From Vulcanimicrobiota bacterium (GTDB taxonomy: Bacteria > Vulcanimicrobiota > Vulcanimicrobiia > Vulcanimicrobiales > Vulcanimicrobiaceae): a stretch of DNA of 64,000 nt. Of the stretch, positions 40,679 to 52,270 are shown in pieces. The notes under the pieces were generated by a model, which saw nothing but the letters and a program-made list of their open reading frames with translations, was not told the origin of the DNA and did no database searches. Where the stretch lies: the NCBI GenBank assembly GCA_027459645.1, contig DAIDHQ010000022.1, positions 1-64,000 of the forward strand, given 5' to 3'. Position 1 is the first letter of the stretch; each line of letters opens with the position of its first letter. Made by a program: the position numbers and the translations under genes.

Positions 40679-41812
40679 TTAGTGCACGCGCAGCAGCGCG
40701 TCGAGTACCGGTGTGGTGAGCGCCGCGTTGTTCGTTTGGCCCAAGTTCGTGAGCGTCGTGACCGCGAGGTGCAGATCTGGGATCGTAGCGGTAAAGGTCG
40801 AGAAGCCGGCGGTCGAGCCGTTCGCGCCGAACATTGCGTGGCCGTCGTCAATCACATAGGCGAAGCCGCCGTAACAGTACGCAGGGCGGTACTTTCCCGG
40901 ATTCTCCGCGCCAGTGTACGCCGGCTTCCCGTCCGACAGTTTCCCGCGCGAATAATAGAGCTCACGCCATTTCCCGTGGAGCAGCTTGCCCGTCAGCAGC
41001 GCGTCGTCCCACGTCTGCAGGTCGGCGGCGTCGCCGACCAGGTAACCCGCCGCATCGGCATCGCGCAGGTTCCACGGCAACGCGTTTGCGAGCTGCCCGA
41101 CCTTCTCGCCTTGTGTGCCGTGCGGGTCGAGCGCGGCGAGATCGGCGTTCCAGAAAATATATCCGAGCGCAAGGTTCGACTGAATCTTCAGCAGTTGATA
41201 GCCATGCACCGCGTGCATTCCGAGCGGCTGGAAAATCCGCGACGCGAAAAATGTATCGAGGTTCTGACCACTGACTTTTTCGATTATTTTCCCCAGTAAT
41301 AAATAGCCGGTGTTGCTGTACTTCGCCTGGGTCCCGACGGGGAAGTGCATTGGTTTATTCTCGGCCCATGCGATGAGGTCGTTGGAAGTGAGAAACGGCA
41401 GCGCAGCTTTCTGTACGAAGTCGACTTCGGCGTCGTTGATCGGGTCGGGAATGCCGGAAGTGTGGACCAACAAATTTTCTACGGTGATTCCGCGGTTTGC
41501 GAACTTCGGAAACCACTTGCCGATGTCTGCGTGCAGATCGAGCTTTCCGTCTTGCGCGAGCAAGAAGATACCCATGGCCGTGAACTGCTTTGTAAGCGAG
41601 CCGTACTGATAGAGGGTGTCGAGGTTTGCCGGCAGCTTCTCGCCGACGTTGCGATATCCGTAGGCCTTCTGGAAGATGCGTTTCCCGTCGCGATCTACTT
41701 CAACCACGACGGAGGGTACGTGCCGCACCCGCAGCGATGTTTCGACGGCGGCGTCGATCGCCTTGACTTGGGCGGCTGAAAGCGATGCAGCTAAGAGGAG
41801 TGGGGCGATCAA
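40679..41812 (-). CDS. Serine beta-lactamase-fold hydrolase (class C/esterase type), exported
   Basis: 377 residues. TTG 41812 follows AAGGAG and opens a signal peptide (LIAPLLLAASLSAAQ). The nucleophile motif is SLTK in YGSLTKQFTAMG, the YSN motif is present (KYSNTGYLLLG), and a HxG-like GANGSTAGF occurs near the end. The family includes class C beta-lactamases, DD-peptidases and esterases. Tandem with a second, related gene 10 nt upstream. The longer frame to 41938 lies within that gene and is rejected. Confidence 0.88.
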   Translation of the reverse strand: MIAPLLLAASLSAAQVKAIDAAVETSLRVRHVPSVVVEVDRDGKRIFQKAYGYRNVGEKLPANLDTLYQYGSLTKQFTAMGIFLLAQDGKLDLHADIGKWFPKFANRGITVENLLVHTSGIPDPINDAEVDFVQKAALPFLTSNDLIAWAENKPMHFPVGTQAKYSNTGYLLLGKIIEKVSGQNLDTFFASRIFQPLGMHAVHGYQLLKIQSNLALGYIFWNADLAALDPHGTQGEKVGQLANALPWNLRDADAAGYLVGDAADLQTWDDALLTGKLLHGKWRELYYSRGKLSDGKPAYTGAENPGKYRPAYCYGGFAYVIDDGHAMFGANGSTAGFSTFTATIPDLHLAVTTLTNLGQTNNAALTTPVLDALLRVH

Positions 41813-41822
41813 GCAAGTCTCC

Positions 41823-42971
41823 TTAGTCTTTGAAGAGCATGTCAAAGAGTTCGTCGCAGCGCGTGAAGGGCCCGAACGTGTCGAGCATCGATGGAGGGTG
41901 AGGCGTTCCGAGTGCGACCGGGACGCTGCCGTATGCATTTTGCAATTGTCGCGCGAAATAAAAGCGATCGAAGTCCGGGGCGAGATCCGCGCCGTTTGCT
42001 ATCGCAACGACAAACGTGCCGTCGGGGAAGATCGCGTTGATGGCGCTAGCGGTCGTGAAATCGCCTCCGTGCCAGAGCAATACGCCGGGTTGCACGAACC
42101 ACCCGAGGCCGTAACTTACGTTTCCCGAGATCCGTACGGCGGGCGACGTCATTTCGTTCAGGTACCGTTTGTCCAGGAGGGTTCCGTTGTAGAGCGCGAT
42201 GTCGAAGCGTACGATGTCGCTCGGCGTGGTGATGACTCCTCCGCCGCCCAGGACGTTGCTCCAATGGGGCGACGGGCACCGCAAGAACGGATCGCTCTTC
42301 ATGCGATGCACGTAGCCAAGCGCGACATTCGAATCTTTGCGACCGTCGCTCGAGTATGAGTGCGTCATGTGCGCCGGGCCGAATATGTGGTTTTGGAGAT
42401 AGGTCGCAAAGGGCTCGCCCGCGACCTTCTGTACGATCATCGCAGCAAGGTAGTAGTTTTCGTTCGCATATTCAAACGTGGTGCCCGGAGCGGCGAACAG
42501 CGGCGTCGCGTTGAGCTTGCGGAACACTTCATCGGTAGTAATCGCACCATCACCGTGAATGATCGGATCCTTGTGCCCGTGTCCCGGTATTCCCGACGTG
42601 TGGTCCAGGATTTGCCGCACCGAAATCTTCGAGCCGTTTACAAAGTTCGGCAGGTAAACGGACACGGGCGCGTCGAGCGAGACTTTGCCGGCCTGAACGA
42701 GCTGCATCAATGCGGTGGCGGTGATTGATTTCGAAACCGATGCGACGTGCAGCGGCGTATCGGGCGTCATCGGCGTTTTCGTTGCGATGTCGGCATAGCC
42801 GGAGGCCTGGGCGGTGATCACACCTTTGGCGACGCTTCCGACGGCGACGGAGAGCCCGGGGTAAATCTGCGCCTCGACGGTGTTCCGGACGATCGGTGCG
42901 GGCGTCGCAGGTGTCATCGCCGGCGCAACAAGCGCCACGGCGATTAGAACCAGTAGCGACTTACCGGACAT
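41823..42971 (-). CDS. Serine beta-lactamase-fold hydrolase, exported (second of tandem)
   Basis: 382 residues. Signal peptide MSGKSLLVLIAVALVAPAMT, nucleophile motif SVSK in HVASVSKSITATALMQ, YAN triad residues in FEYANENYYLAAMIVQ, and HGG in LLWHGGDF. Sequence is only distantly related to its neighbour, so this is not a recent duplication. Probably a periplasmic esterase or peptidase. A beta-lactam-hydrolysing role is possible but unsupported. Confidence 0.88.
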   Translation of the reverse strand: MSGKSLLVLIAVALVAPAMTPATPAPIVRNTVEAQIYPGLSVAVGSVAKGVITAQASGYADIATKTPMTPDTPLHVASVSKSITATALMQLVQAGKVSLDAPVSVYLPNFVNGSKISVRQILDHTSGIPGHGHKDPIIHGDGAITTDEVFRKLNATPLFAAPGTTFEYANENYYLAAMIVQKVAGEPFATYLQNHIFGPAHMTHSYSSDGRKDSNVALGYVHRMKSDPFLRCPSPHWSNVLGGGGVITTPSDIVRFDIALYNGTLLDKRYLNEMTSPAVRISGNVSYGLGWFVQPGVLLWHGGDFTTASAINAIFPDGTFVVAIANGADLAPDFDRFYFARQLQNAYGSVPVALGTPHPPSMLDTFGPFTRCDELFDMLFKD

Positions 42972-43066
42972 CGTGAGCAATCGCTTTGGACGGCGCTTCG
43001 CCGTGACCCTTTGGCCGCTTTATGGGCCAAGCGGGTGATGCTACCACGCCATACTAATCTCGAGTA

Positions 43067-44575
<1,509 letters not shown>

Positions 44576-44583
44576 GGCGGACG

Positions 44584-45891
44584 ATGACAGCACTGGGAGA
44601 TTCTATCCACAAAAGCCTCACCGAGCTCGAAGTAAAACTCGAAGCGAACCGTTGCCTGTACTGTTATGACGCACCCTGCATGAACGCGTGCCCGACGCAC
44701 ATCGACGTCGCGTCGTTCATCTCGAAGATCGCGCAAGGAAACATCAAGGGGAGCGCGCGCGACATCCTGAGCGCGAATCCGATGGGTGCGAGTTGCGCGC
44801 GCGTCTGCCCTACCGACGAACTATGCGAAGGCGCGTGCGTCTATCGCAAGGACGACTCGCCGATTCGCATCGGCGACCTTCAGCGCTTCGCCGTCGATTG
44901 GGCCATGCGCTCCGGCGATCGGCTCTTCGAACCCGGTGCGCCGACGGGCAAGCACGTCGCGGTCGTCGGCGGCGGGCCGGCCGGGCTTTCCACGGCGCGC
45001 GATCTTCGGCTCAAAGGGCACGCCGTTACCATCTTCGACGCACACGACGAACTGGGCGGGCTCAATACCTATGGCATCGTGCCGTTTCGTCTTTCGACCG
45101 AGGTCGCGCTGTGGGAAGCGCAACAGGTCGTGGAGCTCGGCGCCGAAGTGCGCGCCGGCGTTCGCGTCGGCGAGGACGTGCCGTTCGAATCACTGCTCGA
45201 CGGCTTCGATGCGGTCGTCATTGCATGCGGCATGGGAAGCGTGCCACGCCTGGGCATCGACGGTGAAGATCTCGACGGCGTGTGGGATGCGCTCGACTTT
45301 ATCGAACGCGTAAAGACGGGAACGTTTGCCGGCGAACTGGGCGATCGCGTGGCCGTGATCGGCGCGGGCAACACGGCCATCGATGCGCTCACCTGCGCCA
45401 AGCGTCTGGGTGCCGAACGCGTAACCGCTTATTACCGGCGAGGCGAGTCGCAGATGTCGGCCTACGGGTTCGAATACGAGTTCGCCAAACAAGAGAACAT
45501 TGAATTTCGCTTCTTTTGCATGCCGTTGCGCATTCTCGCTCGGGACGGCCGCGCCGGCGCAATCGAGTTCGCGCGCACCGAGTTGCGGCAAGGTGCGCTG
45601 CGCCGCGTCGAAGGCCGCGAGTTCGTCGAGCCGGTCACGGCAGTGATACGCGCGATCGGCCAATCGCGTCTGGAAGCGACGCTCAACGCTTTCGGCGTCG
45701 AAACGGAAAGCGGCGTCGTGAGGGTCGATGACGATCTTGCGACTACGCGTCGCGGCGTCTTTGCCGCCGGCGACTGCATCTACGCGAAAGGCACGCGAGA
45801 GGCGATGGTGGTTGAAGCAGCGGAGCAAGGGAAGCTCGCCGCCAGGAGCGTCGACGCCTACGTGAACGCGGAGCGCCGCAACGATGGCTGA
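44584..45891 (+). CDS. preT: Dihydropyrimidine dehydrogenase subunit PreT
   Basis: 435 residues. An N-terminal domain with Fe-S cysteines (CLYCYDAPCMNACP; CARVCPTDELCEGAC) precedes a GltD-like FAD/NAD(P)H module (VAVVGGGPAGLSTARDL; VAVIGAGNTAIDALTCAKRLG). PreT passes electrons from NAD(P)H to PreA for reduction of uracil or thymine. The stop overlaps the preA ATG by 8 nt. Confidence 0.94.
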   Translation: MTALGDSIHKSLTELEVKLEANRCLYCYDAPCMNACPTHIDVASFISKIAQGNIKGSARDILSANPMGASCARVCPTDELCEGACVYRKDDSPIRIGDLQRFAVDWAMRSGDRLFEPGAPTGKHVAVVGGGPAGLSTARDLRLKGHAVTIFDAHDELGGLNTYGIVPFRLSTEVALWEAQQVVELGAEVRAGVRVGEDVPFESLLDGFDAVVIACGMGSVPRLGIDGEDLDGVWDALDFIERVKTGTFAGELGDRVAVIGAGNTAIDALTCAKRLGAERVTAYYRRGESQMSAYGFEYEFAKQENIEFRFFCMPLRILARDGRAGAIEFARTELRQGALRRVEGREFVEPVTAVIRAIGQSRLEATLNAFGVETESGVVRVDDDLATTRRGVFAAGDCIYAKGTREAMVVEAAEQGKLAARSVDAYVNAERRNDG

Positions 45892-47146
45892 CCTTCGCAG
45901 CAACCTTGCCGGTATCGTCAGCCCCAATCCGTTTTGGCTTGCGTCCGCACCGCCGACGAACAGCGGGTATCAGGTGATGCGCGCCTTCGAAGCCGGTTGG
46001 GGAGGCGTCGTGTGGAAGACGCTCGGAACGCCGATAACCAACGTGACGTCGCGGTTTGCGGGACTCAACTACAAGCAAAACAAGATGGTTGCCATGAACA
46101 ACATCGAGTTGATTACCGATCGGCCGCTCGACGAAAACCTCGCAGAGATTCGCGAATGCAAGCGCGCGTTTCCGGACCGCGCGATCGTCGCATCGTTGAT
46201 GGAAGTGTGCGAGCAGAAGCCGTGGTGGGAGCTGGTCAAGCGCGTCCAAGAAGAAGACATCGACGGCTTCGAGCTCAACTTTGGCTGTCCGCACGGCATG
46301 AGCGAGCGCGGCATGGGCGCCGCGGTCGGCCAGCATCCCGACCTCATCGAACAAGTCACGGCATGGGTGAAAGAGGTCGCGCGCGTGCCCGTCGTTGTCA
46401 AGCTGACTCCGAATATCACCGACGTGCGCGTGCCGGCGCGCGCGGCAAAGAGCGGAGGCGCCGACGCCGTCAGCATGATCAACACGATCAACAGTCTGAT
46501 GGGCGTCGATATCGACACGTGGAACCCGATTCCGCACGTCGACGGCAAAAGCTCCCACGGCGGCTACTGCGGGCCGGCCGTCAAGCCCATTGCGCTCAAC
46601 ATGGTCAACGAATGCGCGCGCGATCCGTTGGTCGGTCTGCCGATCTCGGGAATTGGCGGGGTCGAATTCTGGCAAGATGCAGTGGAGTTTTTCTTGCTCG
46701 GCGCTTCGAACGTTCAGGTCTGCACGGCCGTCATGCATCACGGCTTTCGCATCATCGATCAACTGATCGACGGATTGCAAAACTACATGGACGAGCGGAA
46801 ACTCGCAACGATGGAATCCTTGATCGGCGGTTCCCGCGACCGGATAACCGCCTGGGACAATCTCAACCTCAATTATAAGATCGTCGCAGAGATCGACCAA
46901 GAGTCGTGCATACACTGCAGCAAATGCTATATCGCCTGCGAAGATGCAGCCCATCAATGCATCGATCGCAGCGTGATAGGGGGCGTAGCGCAACTGCGCG
47001 TGGACCAGGCTCATTGCGTCGGCTGTAATCTTTGCATGATGGTCTGCCCCGTCGACGAGTGTATCACCATGGTGCAGGTCGATACCGGGCTGCCGCCCGA
47101 GTCTTGGAAGGAACGCAGCCGCAAGACCACCGTCGGCACGCCATAG
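45884..47146 (+). CDS. preA: Dihydropyrimidine dehydrogenase subunit PreA
   Basis: 420 residues. FMN-binding dihydroorotate-dehydrogenase-like barrel (NPFWLASAPPTNSGYQ; NFGCPHGMSERGMGAAVGQ; the catalytic cysteine lies in the HGGYCGPAVKPIALN loop region) and a C-terminal 2[4Fe-4S] ferredoxin (CIHCSKCYIAC; CVGCNLCMMVCPVDEC). It reduces uracil/thymine to the 5,6-dihydro form, the first step of the reductive pathway. Confidence 0.95.
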   Translation: MADLRSNLAGIVSPNPFWLASAPPTNSGYQVMRAFEAGWGGVVWKTLGTPITNVTSRFAGLNYKQNKMVAMNNIELITDRPLDENLAEIRECKRAFPDRAIVASLMEVCEQKPWWELVKRVQEEDIDGFELNFGCPHGMSERGMGAAVGQHPDLIEQVTAWVKEVARVPVVVKLTPNITDVRVPARAAKSGGADAVSMINTINSLMGVDIDTWNPIPHVDGKSSHGGYCGPAVKPIALNMVNECARDPLVGLPISGIGGVEFWQDAVEFFLLGASNVQVCTAVMHHGFRIIDQLIDGLQNYMDERKLATMESLIGGSRDRITAWDNLNLNYKIVAEIDQESCIHCSKCYIACEDAAHQCIDRSVIGGVAQLRVDQAHCVGCNLCMMVCPVDECITMVQVDTGLPPESWKERSRKTTVGTP

Positions 47147-47172
47147 TCGCTCAACGTGGAGGAATAAAGGGT

Positions 47173-48564
47173 TTGGGAACGCTCATCCGAGGCGGCACGG
47201 TCGTTACGGCGACGGACCGCAACCATGCGGACATCTTGATCGTAGACGAGCGCATCGCGATGCTCGCCGAGCGCATCGATCCGGCCGGCCACGACGTCGT
47301 CGATGCAACCGGCACCTACGTGTTTCCGGGCGGCATCGATCCGCACACGCATCTGGATATGCCCTTCGGTGGAACGGTCACCGCCGACGATTTTGAAACG
47401 GGCACCCGGGCGGCCGCGCTAGGCGGAACGACGACGATTATCGATTTCGCGCTTCACACCAAGGGCGACTCATTGCACAACGCGCTTGCAACCTGGCACG
47501 AAAAGGCGCGCGGCAAAGCCTGCATCGATTACGGGTTTCATTTGACCATTGCTGACGGTCGCGACGAAACGATGGCCGAAATCCCGAAAATCATCGCGGA
47601 ACAAGGCGTCAATTCGTTCAAGGTCTTCATGGCGTACAAGCACGTGCTCTACGTCGACGACGAAACGATCTTCAAGACGCTGCAGGCGTGTCGCGATGCC
47701 GGCGGCCTAGTGCAGGTCCATGCCGAAAACGGCGACGTCATCGAAGTCATTACCCGTCAGGCGCTCGCCGAAGGAAAGACCGACCCGGTGTGGCACGCGC
47801 TCACGCGGCCGGTCGAATGTGAGGGCGAAGCCACGCACCGCGCGATCCGGCTGGCCGAAATTGCGAAGGCCCCGCTCTACGTCGTGCACGTGTCGAGCGC
47901 GATGGCCGCCGATATGATCAGCGACGGGCGCAAACGAGGCCTCTCCATCTACGGCGAGACCTGTCCGCAGTATCTGGTGTGCGACACGGAAGATTACCGG
48001 CGGCCGAACTTCGAGGGCGCGAAATACGTCCTCTCTCCGCCGATTCGCGACAAATGGAATCAAGACGTGCTGCTCGCGAAGCTCAAGAACATGGAGCTTC
48101 ACACGTTCGGATCGGACCACTGCAGCTTCAATTTGTGCGGGCAGAAGGAACTCGGAAAGCACGACTTTTCGAAGATTCCCAACGGTGCTCCCACGATCGA
48201 AGACCGGATGTCGATCCTGTACGAAGTGGGCGTCAACAGCGGCGCAATCGGCTTGAATCAGTTCGTCGCGCTTAGCTCGACGAATGCGGCGAAGCTCTTC
48301 GGCTTGTTCCCGCGCAAGGGCACGATCGCCGTCGGCAGCGACGCCGACGTGTTGATTTGGGATCCGAACGCCGAACGGACGATCTCTGCCTCCTCGCATC
48401 ACATGAACGTCGACAACAACGTCTTCGAAGGCATGCGCGTAAAGGGCCGCCCGCGGGCGGTCTTCTCGCGCGGTCTCAAAGTGGCCGAAGGCAATACGTT
48501 CACCGGACGCAAAGGCCACGGCGCCTTCCAGCGCGCCGAAAAATTCTATCCCGTGCAGTTGTGA
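47173..48564 (+). CDS. hydA: Dihydropyrimidinase
   Basis: 463 residues of the cyclic amidohydrolase family. Binuclear zinc ligands are in GGIDPHTHLDM, the carbamylated lysine in NSFKVFMAYK, and further ligands in LVQVHAENGD, YVVHVSSAMA and GSDHCSFN; GETCPQYL is family-typical. It opens dihydrouracil to N-carbamoyl-beta-alanine. TTG 47173 lies behind GGAGGAATAAAGGG, 27 nt after preA. The frame open to 47032 overlaps the preA 3' end and is rejected. Confidence 0.95.
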   Translation: MGTLIRGGTVVTATDRNHADILIVDERIAMLAERIDPAGHDVVDATGTYVFPGGIDPHTHLDMPFGGTVTADDFETGTRAAALGGTTTIIDFALHTKGDSLHNALATWHEKARGKACIDYGFHLTIADGRDETMAEIPKIIAEQGVNSFKVFMAYKHVLYVDDETIFKTLQACRDAGGLVQVHAENGDVIEVITRQALAEGKTDPVWHALTRPVECEGEATHRAIRLAEIAKAPLYVVHVSSAMAADMISDGRKRGLSIYGETCPQYLVCDTEDYRRPNFEGAKYVLSPPIRDKWNQDVLLAKLKNMELHTFGSDHCSFNLCGQKELGKHDFSKIPNGAPTIEDRMSILYEVGVNSGAIGLNQFVALSSTNAAKLFGLFPRKGTIAVGSDADVLIWDPNAERTISASSHHMNVDNNVFEGMRVKGRPRAVFSRGLKVAEGNTFTGRKGHGAFQRAEKFYPVQL

Positions 48565-48574
48565 AAGGACGACG

Positions 48575-49459
48575 TTGGAATCAAAAGTAACGATCGGGCT
48601 CATTCAAGCCCATCACGACGTCGACGGAAGCGAGCCGATCGAGACGCATAAGAAGGTCGCGATCGACAAGCACGTCGGATTGATTCGCGATGCAAAAGCG
48701 CGCGGCGCGCAGATCGTGTGCCTGCAAGAGATCTTTTACGGTCCCTACTTTTGCACCGAGCAGACGAAGAAGTGGTACGACGCCACCGAACGCATTCCCG
48801 ACGGGCCGACGACGAAGTTGATGCAAGATCTCGCCAAGGAACTGGGGATCGTGCTGGTCGTTCCGATGTTCGAAGACGATTACGCCGGCGTGTATTATAA
48901 CACCGCGGCCGTGATCGATGCCGACGGGCGCTATCTCGGCAAATACCGCAAACATCACATTCCACAGGTGCAGGCGGGACCGCCGGGCTGCGGATTTTGG
49001 GAGAAGTATTACTTCCGTCCCGGCAATCTTGGATATCCGGTCTTTGATACGGCGTATGCGAAGATCGGCGTCTATATCTGCTACGATCGCCACTTCCCCG
49101 AAGGTGCGCGGATGCTCGGGCTGCACGGCGCAGAGATCGTCTTTAATCCTTCGGCAACGGTCGCGGGCCTCTCGGAATATCTCTGGAAGCTCGAACAGCC
49201 GGCGCACGCCGTGGCAAACGGTTATTACGTCGGCGCCATTAATCGCGTGGGGATGGAAGCGCCGTGGAACATGGGCGAGTTCTACGGACAGTCGTATCTG
49301 GTCGATCCGCGCGGTCAGTTCGTAGCGATGGGGAGCCGCGATCGAGACGAGGTCGTCATCGGCGTCATGGATCGCGGCGTCATTCGCGACGCGCGAAACA
49401 CGTGGCAGTTCTTCCGGGATCGCCGGCCCGAGAGTTACGGCGATTTGGTAGCGGAATAG
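48575..49459 (+). CDS. Beta-ureidopropionase (N-carbamoyl-beta-alanine amidase)
   Basis: 294 residues, nitrilase superfamily. The catalytic Glu-Lys-Cys triad is visible: VCLQEIFYGPYF, YRKHHIPQV and IGVYICYDRHFPE. It releases beta-alanine, ammonia and CO2 from N-carbamoyl-beta-alanine. TTG 48575 follows AAAGGA. The stop shares a base with the GTG of the transporter gene. Confidence 0.94.
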   Translation: MESKVTIGLIQAHHDVDGSEPIETHKKVAIDKHVGLIRDAKARGAQIVCLQEIFYGPYFCTEQTKKWYDATERIPDGPTTKLMQDLAKELGIVLVVPMFEDDYAGVYYNTAAVIDADGRYLGKYRKHHIPQVQAGPPGCGFWEKYYFRPGNLGYPVFDTAYAKIGVYICYDRHFPEGARMLGLHGAEIVFNPSATVAGLSEYLWKLEQPAHAVANGYYVGAINRVGMEAPWNMGEFYGQSYLVDPRGQFVAMGSRDRDEVVIGVMDRGVIRDARNTWQFFRDRRPESYGDLVAE

Positions 49460-50937
49460 TGAGAGCGACGCAAGAACGCGTGGGCGACGTCGTCGTGCTT
49501 ACACCACAAGCCGTGAACGAGCTCTCGCGCCACGCGTCGATGTGGAACGACGATCTTCGGCCGTGCACGCTCGAAGAACATTCGTGGAACGGCAGCCGCT
49601 TCGCGTCATTGTGGATCGGCATGTGCTTGTGCCTGCCCACCTATTCGCTCGCGAGCGGCATGATCTCGCTCGGGATGAATTGGTGGGAGGCGGTCTTGAC
49701 CGTTCTCACGGGTTCGATCGCCGTGATGGTCGCCATCCTCCTCGTGTCGCATGCCGGGACGCGCTACGGCATTCCATATCCCGTCTTTGCGCGCTTGTGG
49801 TTTGGAACGCGAGGCGCGCATATTCCGGCGCTCGCGCGGGCCCTGATCGCCGCCGGGTGGTTCGGCATCAATTCGTGGTTCGGGGGCCAGGCACTCGATG
49901 CAATTCTGTTGCGCGTTTTGCCCGCTTGGCAGCAACTGAACGCGCATCTTGGCGTCGCGTTCGTGCTGTTCTGGGCGATCAACGTGCTCGTCGCGATGCG
50001 CGGACCGCAGGCGATCGGGAAACTCACGCAGCTTTCCGCGCCCACGCTCGCCGTTGCGGCGATTGCGCTCTTCGTGTGGGCCGCCGCAAGCGCGGGCGGT
50101 CTCGGGCCAATGCTTGCGACGCCGTCGTCGATTCACGGTCCGCAGTTCTGGGCGGCCTTCTTCCCGTCAGTCATCGGCGTGATCGCGTTCTGGGCGACTA
50201 TGGCGTTGAACATCCCCGACTTCACGCGCTATGCGAAGACGCAGCGAGGACAGATCCTCGGTCAAGTTCTTTCGATGCCGCTCACCATGGCGGTCTTTTC
50301 CTTCGTCGGCATCGCCGTAACGTCCGCAACGGTCCTCCTCTTTGGGAAGGCGCTGTGGAATCCGGTCGACGTGATCGTGCGCTTCCCCGCCCCGGTCGTC
50401 GTTATCGCGGGGCTCATCATCATTCTTTCGTCGGTAACGATCAACGTCGGCGCGAATGTCATGGCGCCGGCGCGCGCGTTCGAAAATCTGTTCCCGAGCA
50501 AAATTACCTTTGCAATCGGCGTGCTCGTCACGGGGCTGTTGAGCTTGGCGATGCAGCCGTGGTATATGCTCTCGACGTTTTCGAGTTACATCTTCGTGTG
50601 GCTCGGAACCTACGGCGCGATGCTGGGCGCCTTCGACGGCATCGCGATCGCGGATTATTGGCTCGTTCGCAAGCGGCGCCTGGATTTGGCCGAACTCTAC
50701 TCGCCTTCGGGCATCTACTCGTACGCCGGCGGATTCAACGTGCGAGCGGTCATCGCGCTCGTTGTCGGCTGGCTGGTTGCTCTCGCGGGAATCCGCATCG
50801 CGCCGTTGCACTTCTTGTGGGTCGGAGGCTGGCTCTTCAGCATGCTCGGCGGGTTCGTCGCCTATTGGCTGTTGATGCGCGGCGAGCGCTCCGTCGAATC
50901 CGAAGAAGAGTACGAAGCCGTCACTGCAACTGCGTAG
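49459..50937 (+). CDS. NCS1-family nucleobase transporter
   Basis: 492 residues with about 12 membrane helices. NCS1 features are WNDDLRPCTLEEHSWNG before helix 1, ASGMISLGMNWWEAVLTVLTG, AGWFGINSWFGGQALD and MALNIPDFTRYAKTQ. The family imports uracil, allantoin, hydantoin or cytosine; position between beta-ureidopropionase and aminotransferase favours uracil/dihydropyrimidine uptake. GTG 49459 overlaps the upstream stop by one base. Confidence 0.92.
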   Translation: MRATQERVGDVVVLTPQAVNELSRHASMWNDDLRPCTLEEHSWNGSRFASLWIGMCLCLPTYSLASGMISLGMNWWEAVLTVLTGSIAVMVAILLVSHAGTRYGIPYPVFARLWFGTRGAHIPALARALIAAGWFGINSWFGGQALDAILLRVLPAWQQLNAHLGVAFVLFWAINVLVAMRGPQAIGKLTQLSAPTLAVAAIALFVWAAASAGGLGPMLATPSSIHGPQFWAAFFPSVIGVIAFWATMALNIPDFTRYAKTQRGQILGQVLSMPLTMAVFSFVGIAVTSATVLLFGKALWNPVDVIVRFPAPVVVIAGLIIILSSVTINVGANVMAPARAFENLFPSKITFAIGVLVTGLLSLAMQPWYMLSTFSSYIFVWLGTYGAMLGAFDGIAIADYWLVRKRRLDLAELYSPSGIYSYAGGFNVRAVIALVVGWLVALAGIRIAPLHFLWVGGWLFSMLGGFVAYWLLMRGERSVESEEEYEAVTATA

Positions 50938-50968
50938 TCAGCAATCGTGAAAAAACGGAAGGGTACCC

Positions 50969-52270
50969 ATGGACACGCTCCCCAAATCGCCGAACGCCGA
51001 ACGGGCCAAGAAGTATCTCTTCGCCGCCCAGCAGACGTACTATAAAGAACCGCTAACGCTCGTCGACGGTGAAGGTACTCGCGTGCGCGACGATCGTGGC
51101 CGCGAATATCTCGATGCGTTTGCCGGAATCGCGACGAACACCCTCGGCTACGGAAACACCGAAGTCGCGCAGGCCGTTGCCGATCAAGCGCGCAAGCTGC
51201 TGCACGTCTCGACGCTCTACCTCACGCGAGAGCAGCTCGATTTCGCCGAAAAGCTCGCATCCGTTACGCCGGAGGGCATGACGAAGTCGTTCGTGAGCAA
51301 TTCGGGATCCGAGGCGAACGAAACCGCCGCGCTGGTGGCGAGAACGGCGAAGAACTCCGCCGACTTCTTGTCGCTAGAGCACGCCTACCACGGCCGTACC
51401 GTGTATACGGTCGCCCTCGCGGGCCTGAGCAATTGGCGCAACTTCGGTCCGCAGATGCCGCACGTCGCGTTCGTGCCGAATCCCTATTGCTATCGCTGTC
51501 CGCTCAATTTAGAGTATCCGTCGTGTGAGATCGCGTGTGCGAAAGCCGCAAAGCGCGTCATCGAGACGCAGACGAACGGCGCGCCGGCGGCGATGATCGC
51601 GGAAACGATTTCCGGCGTGGCCGGCATTATCACCCCGCCGCCGGAGTATTTCCGCGTGCTGCAAGAAACGCTCGCGCCCTTCGGCACCTTGCTGATCGCC
51701 GATGAAGTGCAGACGGGTTGGGGGCGTTTGGGCGACGGCATGTTCGGCATGGTCTCGAGCTACGGCGTGGTGCCCGATATTATTACCTCAGCAAAAGGTC
51801 TTGCGGGCGGCGTTCCGATCGGCATCACGATCACCCGTCCCGAACTCGCCGACGCTTTTAAAGGCCCGCATATCAATACGTTCGGCGGAAATCCGGTTTC
51901 GACGCGGGCCGCGCGCGTGACGATCGAAGTGATCGAAAAATCGCGGTTGATCGAAAACGCGAAGCGCCAAGGAGATGCGCTGCTTGCGGGCCTGCGCGAG
52001 CTGCAGAAGCGCTATGCCGTCATCGGCGAGGTACGCGGAAAAGGCTTGATGATCGGCGTCGAACTCGTCAAGGATCGCGTGAGCAAAGCGTACGACCCCG
52101 ACGCCGCGACGCGCATCCTCGAGGAGATGCGCGAACGCGGCGTGCTGGTCGGCAAAGGCGGCCGCTTCGGGAATATCTTGCGCATCCAACCGCCGCTGGT
52201 CTTCAGCGGCGATGATGTCGCGGCATTCTTGAAAGCGCTCGACGAGTCACTGCACGCCGCGTGCGGCTAA
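50969..52270 (+). CDS. Class III aminotransferase, beta-alanine type (AGXT2-like)
   Basis: 433 residues. PLP motifs: SNSGSEANETAALVART, AETISGVAGIITPP, ADEVQTGWGRLG and the lysine in ITSAKGLAGG. The AGXT2-type spacer with cysteines (CYRCPLNLEYPSCEIAC) is present. It most likely moves the beta-alanine amino group to pyruvate or glyoxylate, giving malonate semialdehyde for MmsA. Start ATG 50969 is 31 nt after the transporter. Convergent 4-nt overlap with lactate permease. Confidence 0.92.
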   Translation: MDTLPKSPNAERAKKYLFAAQQTYYKEPLTLVDGEGTRVRDDRGREYLDAFAGIATNTLGYGNTEVAQAVADQARKLLHVSTLYLTREQLDFAEKLASVTPEGMTKSFVSNSGSEANETAALVARTAKNSADFLSLEHAYHGRTVYTVALAGLSNWRNFGPQMPHVAFVPNPYCYRCPLNLEYPSCEIACAKAAKRVIETQTNGAPAAMIAETISGVAGIITPPPEYFRVLQETLAPFGTLLIADEVQTGWGRLGDGMFGMVSSYGVVPDIITSAKGLAGGVPIGITITRPELADAFKGPHINTFGGNPVSTRAARVTIEVIEKSRLIENAKRQGDALLAGLRELQKRYAVIGEVRGKGLMIGVELVKDRVSKAYDPDAATRILEEMRERGVLVGKGGRFGNILRIQPPLVFSGDDVAAFLKALDESLHAACG

